From: Mycocentrospora acerina
Lineage: Eukaryota; Ascomycota; Dothideomycetes; Pleosporales
Direction of reading: 5' to 3'
Assembly (NCBI GenBank): GCA_022701365.1
Contig: JAKUHH010000013.1
Coordinates: 62,001 to 126,000, forward strand
Length of the DNA: 64,000 nt
Part shown: positions 37,173 to 47,969 of the stretch, in pieces
How positions within the stretch are numbered: position 1 is the first letter of the stretch
Layout of the letters: the number at the start of each line of letters is the position of its first letter
Notes under the pieces: model-generated
What the model was told of the DNA's origin: nothing
Databases searched by the model: none
Seen by the model: only the letters and a program-made list of their open reading frames with translations
Position numbers and translations under genes: made by a program

Positions 37173-39308
37173 GGCGAAATGAAAAGATATGGCCTGTACC
37201 CTTCATATGTGCTTATGGATTGGGAGTCTTTGAATGAATTCAGGTACAAGCGAATTTTGTGAAGGAGATTGAAAGAAGACACTAAATCGTTTGCGAGGGA
37301 AATTACGTTTTCTGTAAGATACTCTATGGCCATAGTAACATGTCGCTACTCTGTCTCGCCAATTAAAGCGTGCCACGTCGATATCGATAAAATATGACAT
37401 TTAGTTTCTGAAGTCGAATTTGCTCTGAACCTTATTATTATTGTCGTGGCCCCATTTAAGCTTATATCATACGTTTTAAAATCGAACTGAATTTTGTTAC
37501 CATTCGTTACTAGTGCTTACTCCCTCGTAAAACTTACAAGCAATTGCTACCCGAGACTAGTGGGTTCTCATTGCACATGACAAAGATGTCCTTCCAAAAC
37601 CATGATAGTAAGACATCGTGTCTTTATAATCTAACTTACATGCTCTTATTATGATGCAGAGAACCAATCTAATGGACGATTAGGCTTACTTGCTTTTACT
37701 AGTCACGGGTTAGTTACTTTGAGTAGACCGTGTCTGATGTCAGAGGGAAGCATTTGAACATATCCTCCCTAATGACGACATAATTCACTCTTAGAAAAAC
37801 TTCCAGTAGTTTTCTTTCAATGGATGCAGTCTGTCCGCAAAAACCCACTGAGCAAAACTAATTAGCCCTAGAATAAGATACTTTCGATCGCGAACTTGTG
37901 CGAGCCAACAGCATGAATTCTCATAACGCGTACAGTTGACTTTTACCTGGGAAGAATCTGAGGGGAAGTAGAGTCAGTCGACGTTATTATTCAAAAAGAA
38001 CAGATGCTAAGAGCGAAAGTGAATGAAAGTTCATGATTTTGAGTCTGTCGGATGTAAGAGGGTAAGACAAATGCAGATTATTTTCATTCATATTAAAGAA
38101 ATTCATGAGGTATACAAATATTGCCTATGTACGAATTAATTGGCCTTTTTTACCACGAAATAGATCAGCTCTGAAGTATACGGTAAAGATATTAGTATTC
38201 TTCGCACTTTATTGGTGTAGAGTAATTTGTAAGAATCATAGTTAGTAAGCATACAAAATAATGATACATTTGTGCCCTATTGGACAGGATACTTCCTGTA
38301 TTGCTGGAGAAGCTTGTTTGGAAGGAATAAAAAAGGTATATAGATTGACTCCAACGACTGTGGACGAAACGAAAATATTTATTTAGAGCCAAGTGAAAAC
38401 TATTGTGATAATTGAAACTTCTTATCAGATGAAGTTCTTAGGAAAACCGTTGATTAAAAGTCCAAATGATTGAATTATGATGAATAAATTTATCATTTCA
38501 AATTTGAGCGAAAACATGGCGTTATATCATAAAAATAGTGCGAGAAGTTTAAAAGTTTGTAGTGAAGAAGCAGCGGCCACCAAAATGAATGTGATTGATT
38601 TTTCTCATAGTGTTGTTTCTGGATGTTCTCTTTCTTCCAATCAAAATGTTCTTTGACCTATACGTTGACAATATGTATGTTTTGCGGAAGCTCCCTTTGA
38701 AAACTGCCGAAATATCAATCAAGATTTTTGAATTCAGTAAAAGATAATTCTTCCATCAGGCTCCATTTTTACACCCCTCCGCGGTCTCTGAATGCCGTCT
38801 CATTCTAGAAGATGCAACCGAAGGCGTTTTTGTACGCCGACTTCCAGTATTGAGCCAGATGGCTCTCGACCATCACGGTCCAAAAACCTCATTTACTCAT
38901 CGAGGATTAGGTATGATTTTGCCATGAGATGGTTGGACTCCAGGATAAGAGAATCTTGCTGATTATGCTGTTCGCAAAAACTTTGGTACTCTTTGTCCGT
39001 TTTCAAGAATCTCCGGCCGTCTAGGAGAGTAAATTCAAGTCATAGCAGGAAAAGTTGGGCAGCGAAGGTAACATAATCGATACGAAGCTATACCGATAAT
39101 TAGCAACACTACAAAGTAAATAGTAGAACTCACGTTTAGATTGATCAAGATTTGAACAAGAATTTAGGACTCAGGGTTTGAGTTTGTTCCAATGGATTGA
39201 ATATTGTAGCTCCCATGGAGCATTTTCAAAGATTTGGCCTCTGTCGCGATATCGATCATTTACGTTATTGATAAATACTTTTCGCGCTTTGCAATGCAGT
39301 TTTGACCG
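37173..39308. other. AT-rich intergenic region
   Basis: No supported gene. A GC-richer island near 38770-39040 contains a 40-codon plus-strand ORF (MPSHSRRCNRRRF...) followed by GTATGA and may be a gene fragment. Nothing can be named. Confidence 0.3.
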
Positions 39309-40052
39309 ATGACAGGTGCTCCAGGATCGGAAAAAGGAATTCTATGCAAAATGTTGTCAGCGAAGTACGGATTCAGTCATGTATCAATTGGTGATCTTTT
39401 GAGAGATATCACATCATCATCAAACTCAGACACAGTCGTTTTCAACAAGGTGAAAAACGCATATTTTGTTCAAGGAGAGGCTCTGGCGCCCATTTTGAAC
39501 AGTCAAATCGAAAGAAAAAGGCAAGATAGCTAAAAGAAGATTTTAATAGACGGCTTTCCAAGAAGACTGGACCAAGCTGATCCTGTCGAAGCATTGGTGA
39601 GTCTCATAATGATGTATCCTGTGACTAACTGACAAACTTGAGATCGGACGTCCAGCCATAGTCTTGTTCTTTGATTGTCCGGAAGAGATAGCAGAGTCAC
39701 GATTCTTGAAGAGGAAGCTTGCTGGAAGAGAGGCGGATGGTATTTTGGTGTTTCGAAAAAGATATCGGGAATTCAACATGCTGAACCCACAGACAGTGGA
39801 CGCGTATCGGAAAAAAGAAATTTTGCTCAAGGTTTGTGGTCTCACCGATGAAGAGATTACGTTTCAACATCAAAGCAGGTAGATACGAGTGGCGAGACAG
39901 AAGTATCATATCAGAAGCTTATTGCCATTTTGGAGGATATGAATGTTCTGAAAGCATGGGTCGCTTCAATTACTTCAGCGGGGCAGGCATTTTTACGAAA
40001 CCAACATGAGGTGCCAATGTTACTACAATTTAGCTATCAGATTTTAACTTGA
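39309..40052 (+). pseudogene. adenylate-kinase-like nucleotide kinase relic
   Basis: Three exons (39309-39596, 39643-39831, 39879-40052) are joined by introns with donors GTGAGT and GTTTGT. The product follows the AK/UMP-CMP kinase plan: P-loop GAPGSEKGILC (consensus GAPGSGKGT, so the essential Gly is Glu and the Thr is Ile), GFSHVSIGDLLR, LIDGFPRRLDQA, VLFFDCPEEIAESRFLKR, a lid with RKRYREFN, and VDTSGETEVSYQKL. A TAA at 39531-39533 interrupts exon 1 just before KKILIDGFPRR, in frame. The usual N-terminal beta strand before the P-loop is mostly missing. With a broken P-loop and a nonsense codon it is almost surely non-functional as a phosphotransferase. Confidence 0.75.
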
Positions 40053-40327
40053 ATGAGTGAAATGATTTACAAGTTTACGTGCGGCAAGTCTAGGATACGG
40101 AATTCGTGATTAGTCAGCACCGGCACCTGTGTCACTGGTGAAACTGTGAGGCCTGCAAGCCGCAAGAATCTTTCCATCGCAAATTTGAAAGGATAAGTCA
40201 TCTACATGCTACACCGAAAAATTTCTTGATAATGAACTAGATACATATTCTCGTAGTATGGTTCAACCTCGATTAGCATTGTCCTGCATTTTGGAGGTGG
40301 AACGAAAGTTCCGTTCACTCGCAGTAC

Positions 40328-40340
40328 GGGAACTGACTAC
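40328..40340 (+). repeat. target-site duplication, left copy
   Basis: The 13 bases GGGAACTGACTAC occur here and, without mismatch, at 40771-40783. They bound the inserted element and belong to the host coding sequence (REL-TT codons). Confidence 0.9.
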
Positions 40341-40770
40341 TTGATTGATTGATTGAATTGGTTTAACGTCCTTGATAGAGCCTCCCGTGGGGCATGAGGA
40401 CGGACTAAGCTATGAAATTACATGATATACTTTATTGCCGCAGTAGTCTGATCTAGTTGGTCTTTGGAGTTGGACCTTGTGGCCCTCCTTCCCTTCGCGC
40501 GTTCTTTCCCTTGCCGTTTAGGAACTTCAAGCTTTTGTCTGTCTGAGCCTTTTAGTAGGGCGTGTACCTTCTGTGTGTTCTTAAGGACCTAGTTGCAGCT
40601 AGGCCCTGTTAAACATGCAGTGGTGTTGGTGCAAAGATATTAGGTTGAATGTAAGGAAAATTGAAGAGTAGGGAATAGAAAAACTGAAAACATAAAGAGA
40701 TATGAGAGAGTGTGGTGTGCTGATTAGGAGAGAGTAGCGAGTGTAGGAGTACCTGTGCCTAGGGCGCATC
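40341..40770 (-). mobile_element. 430-bp non-autonomous element inserted in CYTH gene
   Basis: The insert begins (plus strand) with TTGATTGATTGATTGAATTG and ends with TGCCTAGGGCGCATC, flanked by the 13-base duplication. The ends are not inverted repeats of one another, so it is not a TIR element. Read on the minus strand it ends in a short (TCAA)n tail, as seen on LINE- or SINE-type elements. There is no long ORF, and I could not recognise tRNA-like A and B boxes. A degraded relative lies at 23487-23800. It is probably a SINE-like or 5'-truncated non-LTR element; orientation is inferred from the tail. Confidence 0.75.
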
Positions 40771-40783
40771 GGGAACTGACTAC
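40771..40783 (+). repeat. target-site duplication, right copy
   Basis: Perfect match to 40328-40340. Host coding sequence continues immediately after it (gaacaacagaaaggc, codons NNRKA). Confidence 0.9.
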
Positions 40784-41333
40784 GAACAACAGAAAGGCTC
40801 CCTTCCAGACGATTACATCACTCGGGAAACGAACGATTCGCGATATATGCTATGATTGCTCGAGACTCCTCTCTTCCGCCGGCGTTTAGGTGAGACAACG
40901 AGATGGAGGCTGGGAAGCAAAGGTCAAAAGAGGCGGTAACTTCACCAACTCTAGATTCGAGGAGCTTTCTACGCCTCAAGATATCTCGAAATGCGTGGAA
41001 GAGATCACAGGTGTTGAATGCAAAGAACAAGACCTATTCGGGCTTGAGCCTATAGCTGAACTTTTGACTACAAGGAAGACCTGGATAGCAGATAACGACT
41101 TCAAAATCGTGCTGGATACCACAGATTTTGGCCATGTTGTAGGCGAAGTTGAATTACAACAACAGGTATTCCTAGATGTAGGGAGTAAAATGTCTCTCGA
41201 GGAGCAAAAGCAAAGCAAGATGCAAGTGATGGATGATAGGATTGTCAAGTTCATGGAACACTACTCATGGGCATTTACTCCTGGGACTCCGCAAGGGAAA
41301 TTGACGGCATATTTTAATCGGAGAAATCTTTAA

Positions 41334-42062
41334 GATACGGATTAATTCGAAGTTGTGCTCGAATATTTCATAGGTATCGTTGATTGCCTTGATATGATCT
41401 GCTATTGAACAAATTTCTCCGTCCCGCAGCTTCAATAGTTGGCAATCTATGCCAGTTCGAGAATAGTGCTGTTCGAGAGGATGATAGTATTTCAGAATTT
41501 GCACAAATCTCCAACCTTGAGGACTGGTATTAACTCTTACTCTACATTTGTGAATGAAGGAACATGCTACAGTTGCGAAATGCGAAACAATGAGATTACT
41601 TAAGACATTTGATAAATAAAAATATCGAATACTTCAGGTCATAAAAGATGATTACTAGGAACATTCACACATCGTAAACCTCTTTAAAATATCTTCGCAA
41701 TGAGATCAAAACGAGTTGAGTTTGCCAATTAATGTAATAACACGTGGCAGATTTGATTCATGTCAGGAGTAACTTATTTTCCGCATATTTCACAGAACGA
41801 TCTTAGTCTGTCGAAACTGTGATCTGATCGATTTGAGAAGTTCTCAGTAGAAGTCTGGAAACTTCAAGGCTATCGAACACATAGCTTCATGATCTTGAAA
41901 TTGTTCACGATTAAGTTGCCCACCAACTTTTGATAGAAATAAATGGATCGTTAAACCTGGGATCTTGTTGCAAAAATAAGTACCTATACGCTTATACTGC
42001 CTACTACAAGCAAACACCAATCTTCAAGTGTTACCGAATTGCAAAACACGAAGTAACCGAAT
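41334..42062. other. intergenic region
   Basis: No supported gene. A minus-strand ORF at 41265-41504 overlaps the end of the CYTH gene and is judged chance. Confidence 0.35.
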
Positions 42063-44093
42063 TTACGAGATCAACTCCAAAAGCTGCACTGAGCCTTTCG
42101 GAAGACTCCGTATTTGATCTTCGTTTACTTGCTCGATAGGAAATGACTCAGTATTATCAGGTACATTGGAAAACGTAATTTTCATAATTTTTTCGACGAC
42201 TTTTGCAAATTGGCGCAGTACCTCTCCTTGATTCCGATCAAGAATTTGGACCAGACGTTCGAATACTGGGTCTGGCAGCCGCAGAATCCTGTTCAACGGT
42301 CAAAACAATCCAGTAACAGTGGGATTATCTTACATGTCATCCGTTGTAGCAATTGCGGCTAGATCAGAAAATGATGACGGGAAAAGACCTAGTATACCGT
42401 ACCCAAAGCTTCGAGTTAGTCGACGATATCGTTCGCCAAGCTTACGGAGCCTTTTGAACTTCTTGTGAATTTTTCCCGAAGCTACTTGACTGATTGTTGT
42501 GGATTGTAAATGGCCAGACATTGCCTGCGTTATTTCTGCCGCTGCACGATTTCGTGGGTTGCCCCGCTTTCGTTCACTCCTGGAGTAGCATTGCTTATCT
42601 GTATGGACAATGAAAAGGTCTTCCTGAGGAAGCTCCGTAGGTGCATGTTCAGTGTAAAGTTCGAGGATGTGACACCGTCGAAGAAGCTCGTAGTAGGAAA
42701 TCTTTGCTTCGAAGTTCTCAATCAGTTGTAATCTTTGTGTTTCAGGAAGCGGTCGCAATGGGTCAATTACGCTCTCCAGGGAGTTCTCTCTTCTGTAGAA
42801 AAGGCAAGCCTTCAAGACAACAAGCGACTCACAACTACCGACAGCCGCGTACAAACGTCTAGCAATAACAAGGTACTCTTCCTTCTCAATGAGACCTTCT
42901 GACAGCATTGATTCCTGGAGTACATAGATTTGAGTCGGAAACTCTTGTGACAAATGCTTGTATTTAGACTTTTCTTCCAGAATGTACCGTTGTAGAATAT
43001 CCTCATTACTTGGTGATTGCTTTTGGCGCTTGGGCGCTTTCTTCTTTTCTGAATGGGACTTCCGCCTCAGAGATACATTCCTACGAGGAAGAGCGGTCGA
43101 GTCCCAATCCGTCTGGAACAATTCATTGCCACTCCCTAGCTGCTCGGTTGGCCCGATGACATCCAGGGGGTTAGATGCTACAAAGTTTCCCTCTAGAATA
43201 TCAGAGGCTAGTTCGTTGGCATAATTCAGAAAATCATCGAAGTTGAATTCATCATATTCTGCTCCATGATCTGCAATAGCCTCTTGAGAGTCGTAAACTG
43301 TCAACGTCTGTACCGTATTGTCAGGAGTGTTGCTCATGCAAGCGGTGTTCTCGGTGTCAAATGGTAGCACCATTGAACTAGAGCTTTCATTTACCAAATC
43401 GCTGTGAGTATTTGGCATGACACCGACTTCGGCAGGATCGGAATTGACAAAGAGATTCATCTCAAAGTCTTCGGCGGACTGGACGGGAGTAGAGACGTTT
43501 CCTTGATCGTCATTTGGATATGAAAGATTAGTTGGGCTAGCGTTTATTTGTTGCTCTGCTGATAGCCTAACACGACAAATGACTGATTAGCCTGGACACA
43601 CGAGTTCAGGTATAGAGAAAGACGCACCCTAATTTCTCCATAACCTGAACCACAGTTGAGAACTCTTGCCCACAATCATGCCAAACAGCTCCTATTAAAG
43701 CGCGAATTGCTAGGCTTAATGTTTTGGCTGATGGTGTCGCCTGTCGGTTGCAGCGAGTGATGTATGCATCAAGGCCCATGTTCTTAGCGACAGCTTCATG
43801 TCTCTTGATGGCCAAAGCCTGATTGGAGTACTTGTCTATTACATCTAAACGACTTCAATAAGAGTCCGAAGTCAGTCAACTTGGTACGCACCTGGTTTCT
43901 CTCCAGCCTCGAAATTCTTTTGTGATGCGTAAAGTTCAATCAACGGTTTCCCCAACCGAGCGAACAGTCTGTTTCCATCATGGTCACTCTCTTCTGCTCC
44001 CGGGGACTTGAGTGATTGAATTAGGTTGTTCTTGTCAGAAAATTCGTATCCCATACTTGTCTCCACCCTCTGAAAACGGTCTGGCAAACTCAT
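42063..44093 (-). CDS. RNase III-like domain protein, 625 aa
   Basis: Four exons (44093-43892, 43844-43628, 43566-42334, 42288-42063) sum to exactly 626 codons; introns are 47, 61 and 45 nt. Residues about 1-140 resemble a fungal RNase III fold: VETSMGYEFSDKNNLIQSL, NRLFARLGKPLIELYA, and KTLSLAIRALIGAVWHDCGQ. The last matches the second RNase III helix pair (LIGAVW-D-G). The usual catalytic block (LEFLGDAVL with Glu and Asp) is replaced by RLFARLGKPLI, so the acidic residues are missing and cleavage is unlikely. The long middle is disordered, with a basic patch (SLRRKSHSEKKKAPKRQKQS), then helical segments, then a C-terminal helix (DPVFERLVQILDRNQ). No dsRNA-binding domain is seen. It may be a non-catalytic regulator; role unknown. 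Confidence 0.7.
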
Positions 44094-44870
44094 GGATCTA
44101 GTGACTGTAACTTGTTGTTAATCGGGTTTTCTGGAATTGGGGGGGTAAGGGAGACAAGGCTCAGAAATGGTGAGACTGAACTCTTAGCACCTAAAGTGAC
44201 ACACACTGGCCTTCATTGGGACCTTTTAGGAAACCGCATCACACACGGATGTAGAAATCGTCAACTGGTGCTAGCGTTGAATGACAGCCGGCACTAGACC
44301 TTTTCAAGCTAAACACAACTATGCAGCTTGATTCGCGCACTGTTGACCTTGACACGTTGAGCCTTCTATTCAGCCGTTCTTGAGCTTTTCATAAATTTCT
44401 ACGTAGATTTGGGGATTTTTGATCAAATAAACTCGCTGGATCTTTTGACCTAATGTTATGTTTAGAATGTATAATCACTGCGATCAATTTGTGGTTGCTG
44501 TGTTCGCCATGAAAGCGCTGCCTGCTGATTGGTTGCGGCACTAGCTAGCTGATGGCTCATCTTGCGCGCACATTCACTGTCTCAATCCTATCATACACAT
44601 AGTACGCAAGCAGCAAACAATCATAAGTGTCTTTTTTCTTTTTTATTCTCTCTGCCATTAGAACGTCGGCAAAATAACAATGGTAAATGATGTATTTCAA
44701 TTCACCACTATTCTCAAGTCCTTGCTGCGTCAGAACAGGGAGTATGTGGCATGAACAGGTGGGTCATGGCAGATAGCGCCTGGCGCCTGGCGCAATGGAC
44801 TAATCTGCGCCAAATGTCTTGGCGTGCATTCGAAACGAAGTAAGTATTACACCGCCTCTACAACACAGCT
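44094..44870. other. intergenic region, divergent promoters
   Basis: Separates the divergent RNase III-like (-) and ankyrin (+) genes. No coding feature. A tandem-like stretch gcgcctggcgcctggcgc near 44776 is the only pattern seen. Confidence 0.4.
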
Positions 44871-45803
44871 ATGACGCAACCGGCCATGGCAGACCTCAAG
44901 GATCATCCAAGCTCCTACGAATCGACCAGAAATGTAGGCGATGTACTCGTAGGCGAGGATGTCGCCCGCATTCTCATCGAAGCAAGCTCGTCTGGCAACG
45001 ATACTGCCTTACAGAACTTGCTATCGCAGCCACAATGGATCAAGACGATGCACGAAAAACCGCACTATATCTACAGTGAATGGCGTCCAAGTGAAGGGGC
45101 GAACGATGCGCGCAAGGTGATGGCAACGCGAACCTCAAACCTTGAGCGTTGTTTGATAGTAGCTGCTCAGAATGGCCATGCTGCTGTTGTGTCCACGTTA
45201 CTTACTTTCGCAAAACACCAGAGCATTGACGCCCTCAACGAAGCCACAGCGAGAACAATAGTCTACAAGATTATCGGCAGTGCACACGCCGATGTATTCA
45301 GGGCACTAGCATCTGCAGACCCGAATATCGTCAACTTCCGCCTCCTCCACGGTATACTGCCACTCTACGAGGCCGCGAGACGAAAGAAAACCAATGTAGT
45401 CGCTGTTCTACTCGAGCTTGGGGCGGATCCATTACATCCTGTTCAGCAGTCGAAAAAGATTGGGGGCTACAACTCATCTCTGATGTCTCTTGCCGCCATG
45501 GCTGAAGGTCCGCGCATGGTTGAGGTGCTGTTAAAACACGGTTGCCCTGTCGCTCATACTGGTGCATTACATACCGCTGCACGCTGCGGTCAGCTCGAAA
45601 CTATGCGCCTCCTGATGGAGCATGGCGCGGACGTGAACGAGGCCCTAGATTATTATCACAATTGGACGCCGATGCACTTCGCCGCCTTGAAGGGCCAAGC
45701 CGATGCCATGAAGTTGCTGGAGCAACATGGAGCTGACTCTGGCTTGAAGGACGTGAAGGGGAGGACACCTGCGCAACTACTAGAGGAGAGCAACACTGCT
45801 TAG
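44871..45803 (+). CDS. ankyrin-repeat protein, 310 aa
   Basis: Single exon from ATG 44871. The N-terminal 70 residues are not repeat-like. Ankyrin helices follow: CLIVAAQNGHAAVVSTLLTF (about 97-116), a region with LHGILPLYEAARRKKTNVVA and LLELGADPLHP (about 157-190), MSLAAMAEGPRMVEVLLKHG (about 204-223), LHTAARCGQLETMRLLMEHG with ADVNEA (about 230-255), and TPMHFAALKGQADAMKLLEQ with HGADSGLKDVKGRTPAQLL (about 265-305). The repeats are a protein-interaction scaffold; there is no other domain, signal peptide or membrane segment. No specific partner can be inferred. Codon use and GC content are higher than in the AT-rich flanks. Confidence 0.85.
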   Translation: MTQPAMADLKDHPSSYESTRNVGDVLVGEDVARILIEASSSGNDTALQNLLSQPQWIKTMHEKPHYIYSEWRPSEGANDARKVMATRTSNLERCLIVAAQNGHAAVVSTLLTFAKHQSIDALNEATARTIVYKIIGSAHADVFRALASADPNIVNFRLLHGILPLYEAARRKKTNVVAVLLELGADPLHPVQQSKKIGGYNSSLMSLAAMAEGPRMVEVLLKHGCPVAHTGALHTAARCGQLETMRLLMEHGADVNEALDYYHNWTPMHFAALKGQADAMKLLEQHGADSGLKDVKGRTPAQLLEESNTA

Positions 45804-47969
45804 CACTGCTGCGCGTCTTACGACTTGCACAAGTGTATCTTGTATGGTGTGTTGGAGACTCTTTTGCTACCTCTTGGAGTCGTCTCAGTTAGATTTATGT
45901 ATATTGATCGATGAGAACCTGGTAGTGTTCGACTTTAATGTTAGCCGGCTCGAGTCCATCCTCAACCTAGTTTCTTCTACAACCTCGCGCACCGCAGCAT
46001 TCTGGCGTGACTCGCCAATGTCTCGCCGACCCTTTGCTAGGAGCCACTCGTTCTTATTCAGCAATTAAGCTTTTAGAATGCATCATTACTTTACACATGG
46101 CACGACGGTCATGTCTCCGGCTCACATCTGATGCCAAAAATCACTCGCTTATGGTGGTTAAGTACCGGACCAGGGGGCGACGTTGCATGAATCATCCCGC
46201 AACATCCGCTACAGGGCTGATAAGGAACTATCCGTATGTATTCAGGCTATAAGGCACTGGTACCGTATTATTTTAACTATAAGAGCAAACGGAACATGTA
46301 TTAGAGCCATAGTAGGAGAGTCGTGCTACGCGACAAATAAGGCCCCTACTTTTAAGGCGCGAAGGCGACAATAAAGTTATTATCTTCAATTACTATATCC
46401 ATCGTTGGGATGTTATATGATAACTACTCGTATCTATCCTAAACAGCATATCATAGTGGTCTTGATGTGATATAATTTTACTTCTCTGAAGTCTAAGTAC
46501 TTGTTATTTTTCTCGCTGCGCAGTAATTTTCATTGCGTGGTGAGTGATATTATTTTCAATCTTGCGTTTGGATATCGTCAATCACCACTAACGACATCGC
46601 CGAATGCTTGGCAGCTCTTACCTATTGGGAAACGCTTACTGGTGTGATCTCGTATTTGGCTGCATGAGAAGGTGTGTTTTGAAAGTGAAGTTGCAGGGAG
46701 CGTCTCCTAACGCCGTGAGATTCTTGTTCAGGGATTCTCTATATTTAGGCAGTGCCCAGTGTTAAGTAGTATTCCGTTAGTGTGGTGGTTTAGTCCCCAA
46801 TGCCCTTGCAAATGGCGAAAGTATCAGGGAGTGAGTCACAGTGCAAATGATTCAACTAGTAGGGTGAGTGGACGTCTTCTCAGTGTCTGTTGATATTGCA
46901 CATGTCATCTCAAAAGAGAATGGTGATTTTCTTCCCCCAACGACACGGATTTGCGACGCGGCATTAAGTTGCGACCCGTGTTGTCATGTCTGCGTCATAG
47001 TTGGCGCTGTGAGGATAGTGATAAGCTCTAACATCAGCCAAGCGCCAGCCGTTATCAAAAGATGCAAACCAAGGCTGTCCAATCCCATTGATCCCCATAA
47101 TCGAATCTATACCATTACACTTTGGGAAATTACGTTGTTGAGCTGTCGTAATTGACTCAATAGTCCTAGCCTTCCAATCCCTTCGCCAAGGCTGCTTATC
47201 GCACCGGCTACGTTGATCGCTTCAATCAAACCATGAGATTTTTATGAACTTATGGGAAAATTAGTTTCATAATGTATATAGTTTTTCCGTTACTGAAAAC
47301 ACGATCACTCTACCAATATGGATGTCGTTTCAGCCTTGTCGAAAGAGAGAGGAATCGGAGAATGAAAAGATTGCTGTTATTGCAACGGCGACACGTGAAC
47401 TACTGCGTACAAACGTATCACCTTTGACCGAACATATCTTTTCTAATATCGAAATAATGTAGCCGAAGACTCAAATATTGCGCACACAACTTAACTTGAC
47501 ACGTGCCTTGGTACAAGCAGATTGTGATTTGATGTCTGGAAATCGACCGTTTCCCGAATGTCAGAGCAGCCAGCTAGGAATGTTTTCTAGAAGCTAAACA
47601 ATTATTGCGCAAAATCAAGTTCTCTCTTCATATTTAAAAAGGATATAAATGCTCTAATCCATGAAATAGCGTTATTCTTGTCTTCATTTCTATCCGAAGT
47701 ACGTATTTTACATCTCGAAGTCTTGCATCTCTCAATTTCCTGCATTCAAAAAGATCCTAATTTGAACTGATTTTTTCTATAGTATTTGGTGACTCATTAA
47801 TGGATTTTAAAGTTGATATTCCTAGCGTCCTGTGCTCTCTGATACTGTCGATTAGAATCGTCCGATCAAATTTGGCAGCCATTACGTTGAATATATGAAG
47901 TGTCTTGAATTATCTTTCGTATCCTCTACAACCAAAATTTCCATCTCCACAGCACCTGCTGGAGGTATT
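45804..47969. other. intergenic region
   Basis: About 2.2 kb without a supported gene. Only short ORFs occur, none with recognisable domains. The stretch 45950-46370 is less AT-rich than the rest and could be a remnant. Confidence 0.35.

Larger units (their letters stand above)
40258..41333 (+). pseudogene. thiamine-triphosphatase (CYTH) gene split by an inserted element
   Basis: The ATG at 40258 begins MVQPRLALSCILEVERKFRS, with the ExExK CYTH signature (EVERK). The frame runs to the 13-base duplication, is broken by the 430-bp element (40341-40770), and resumes after it. Removing the element and one duplicate gives a continuous 211-codon frame except for TAG at 40887-40889. That codon stands where the family has Trp (SAGV-stop-VRQRDGGWEAKV). 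Downstream are the standard thiamine-triphosphatase segments: WEAKVKRGGNFTNSRFEEL, ITGVECKEQDLFGLEP, FKIVLDTTDFGHVVGEVELQ, and a C-terminal helix. The intact enzyme would hydrolyse thiamine triphosphate to the diphosphate in the cytosol. The two lesions mark this copy as inactive. Confidence 0.85.

Noticed and set aside
40341..40770. The insert as an intron of the CYTH gene.
   Set aside because: It has no GT...AG at its borders and is flanked by a perfect 13-base duplication of host coding sequence.
40341..40770. The insert as a MITE (TIR element).
   Set aside because: Its ends are not inverted repeats, and a 13-base duplication is longer than is usual for TIR transposons.
41265..41504. 79-codon minus-strand ORF at the end of the CYTH gene.
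   Set aside because: Overlaps the real coding end antisense and shows no family.
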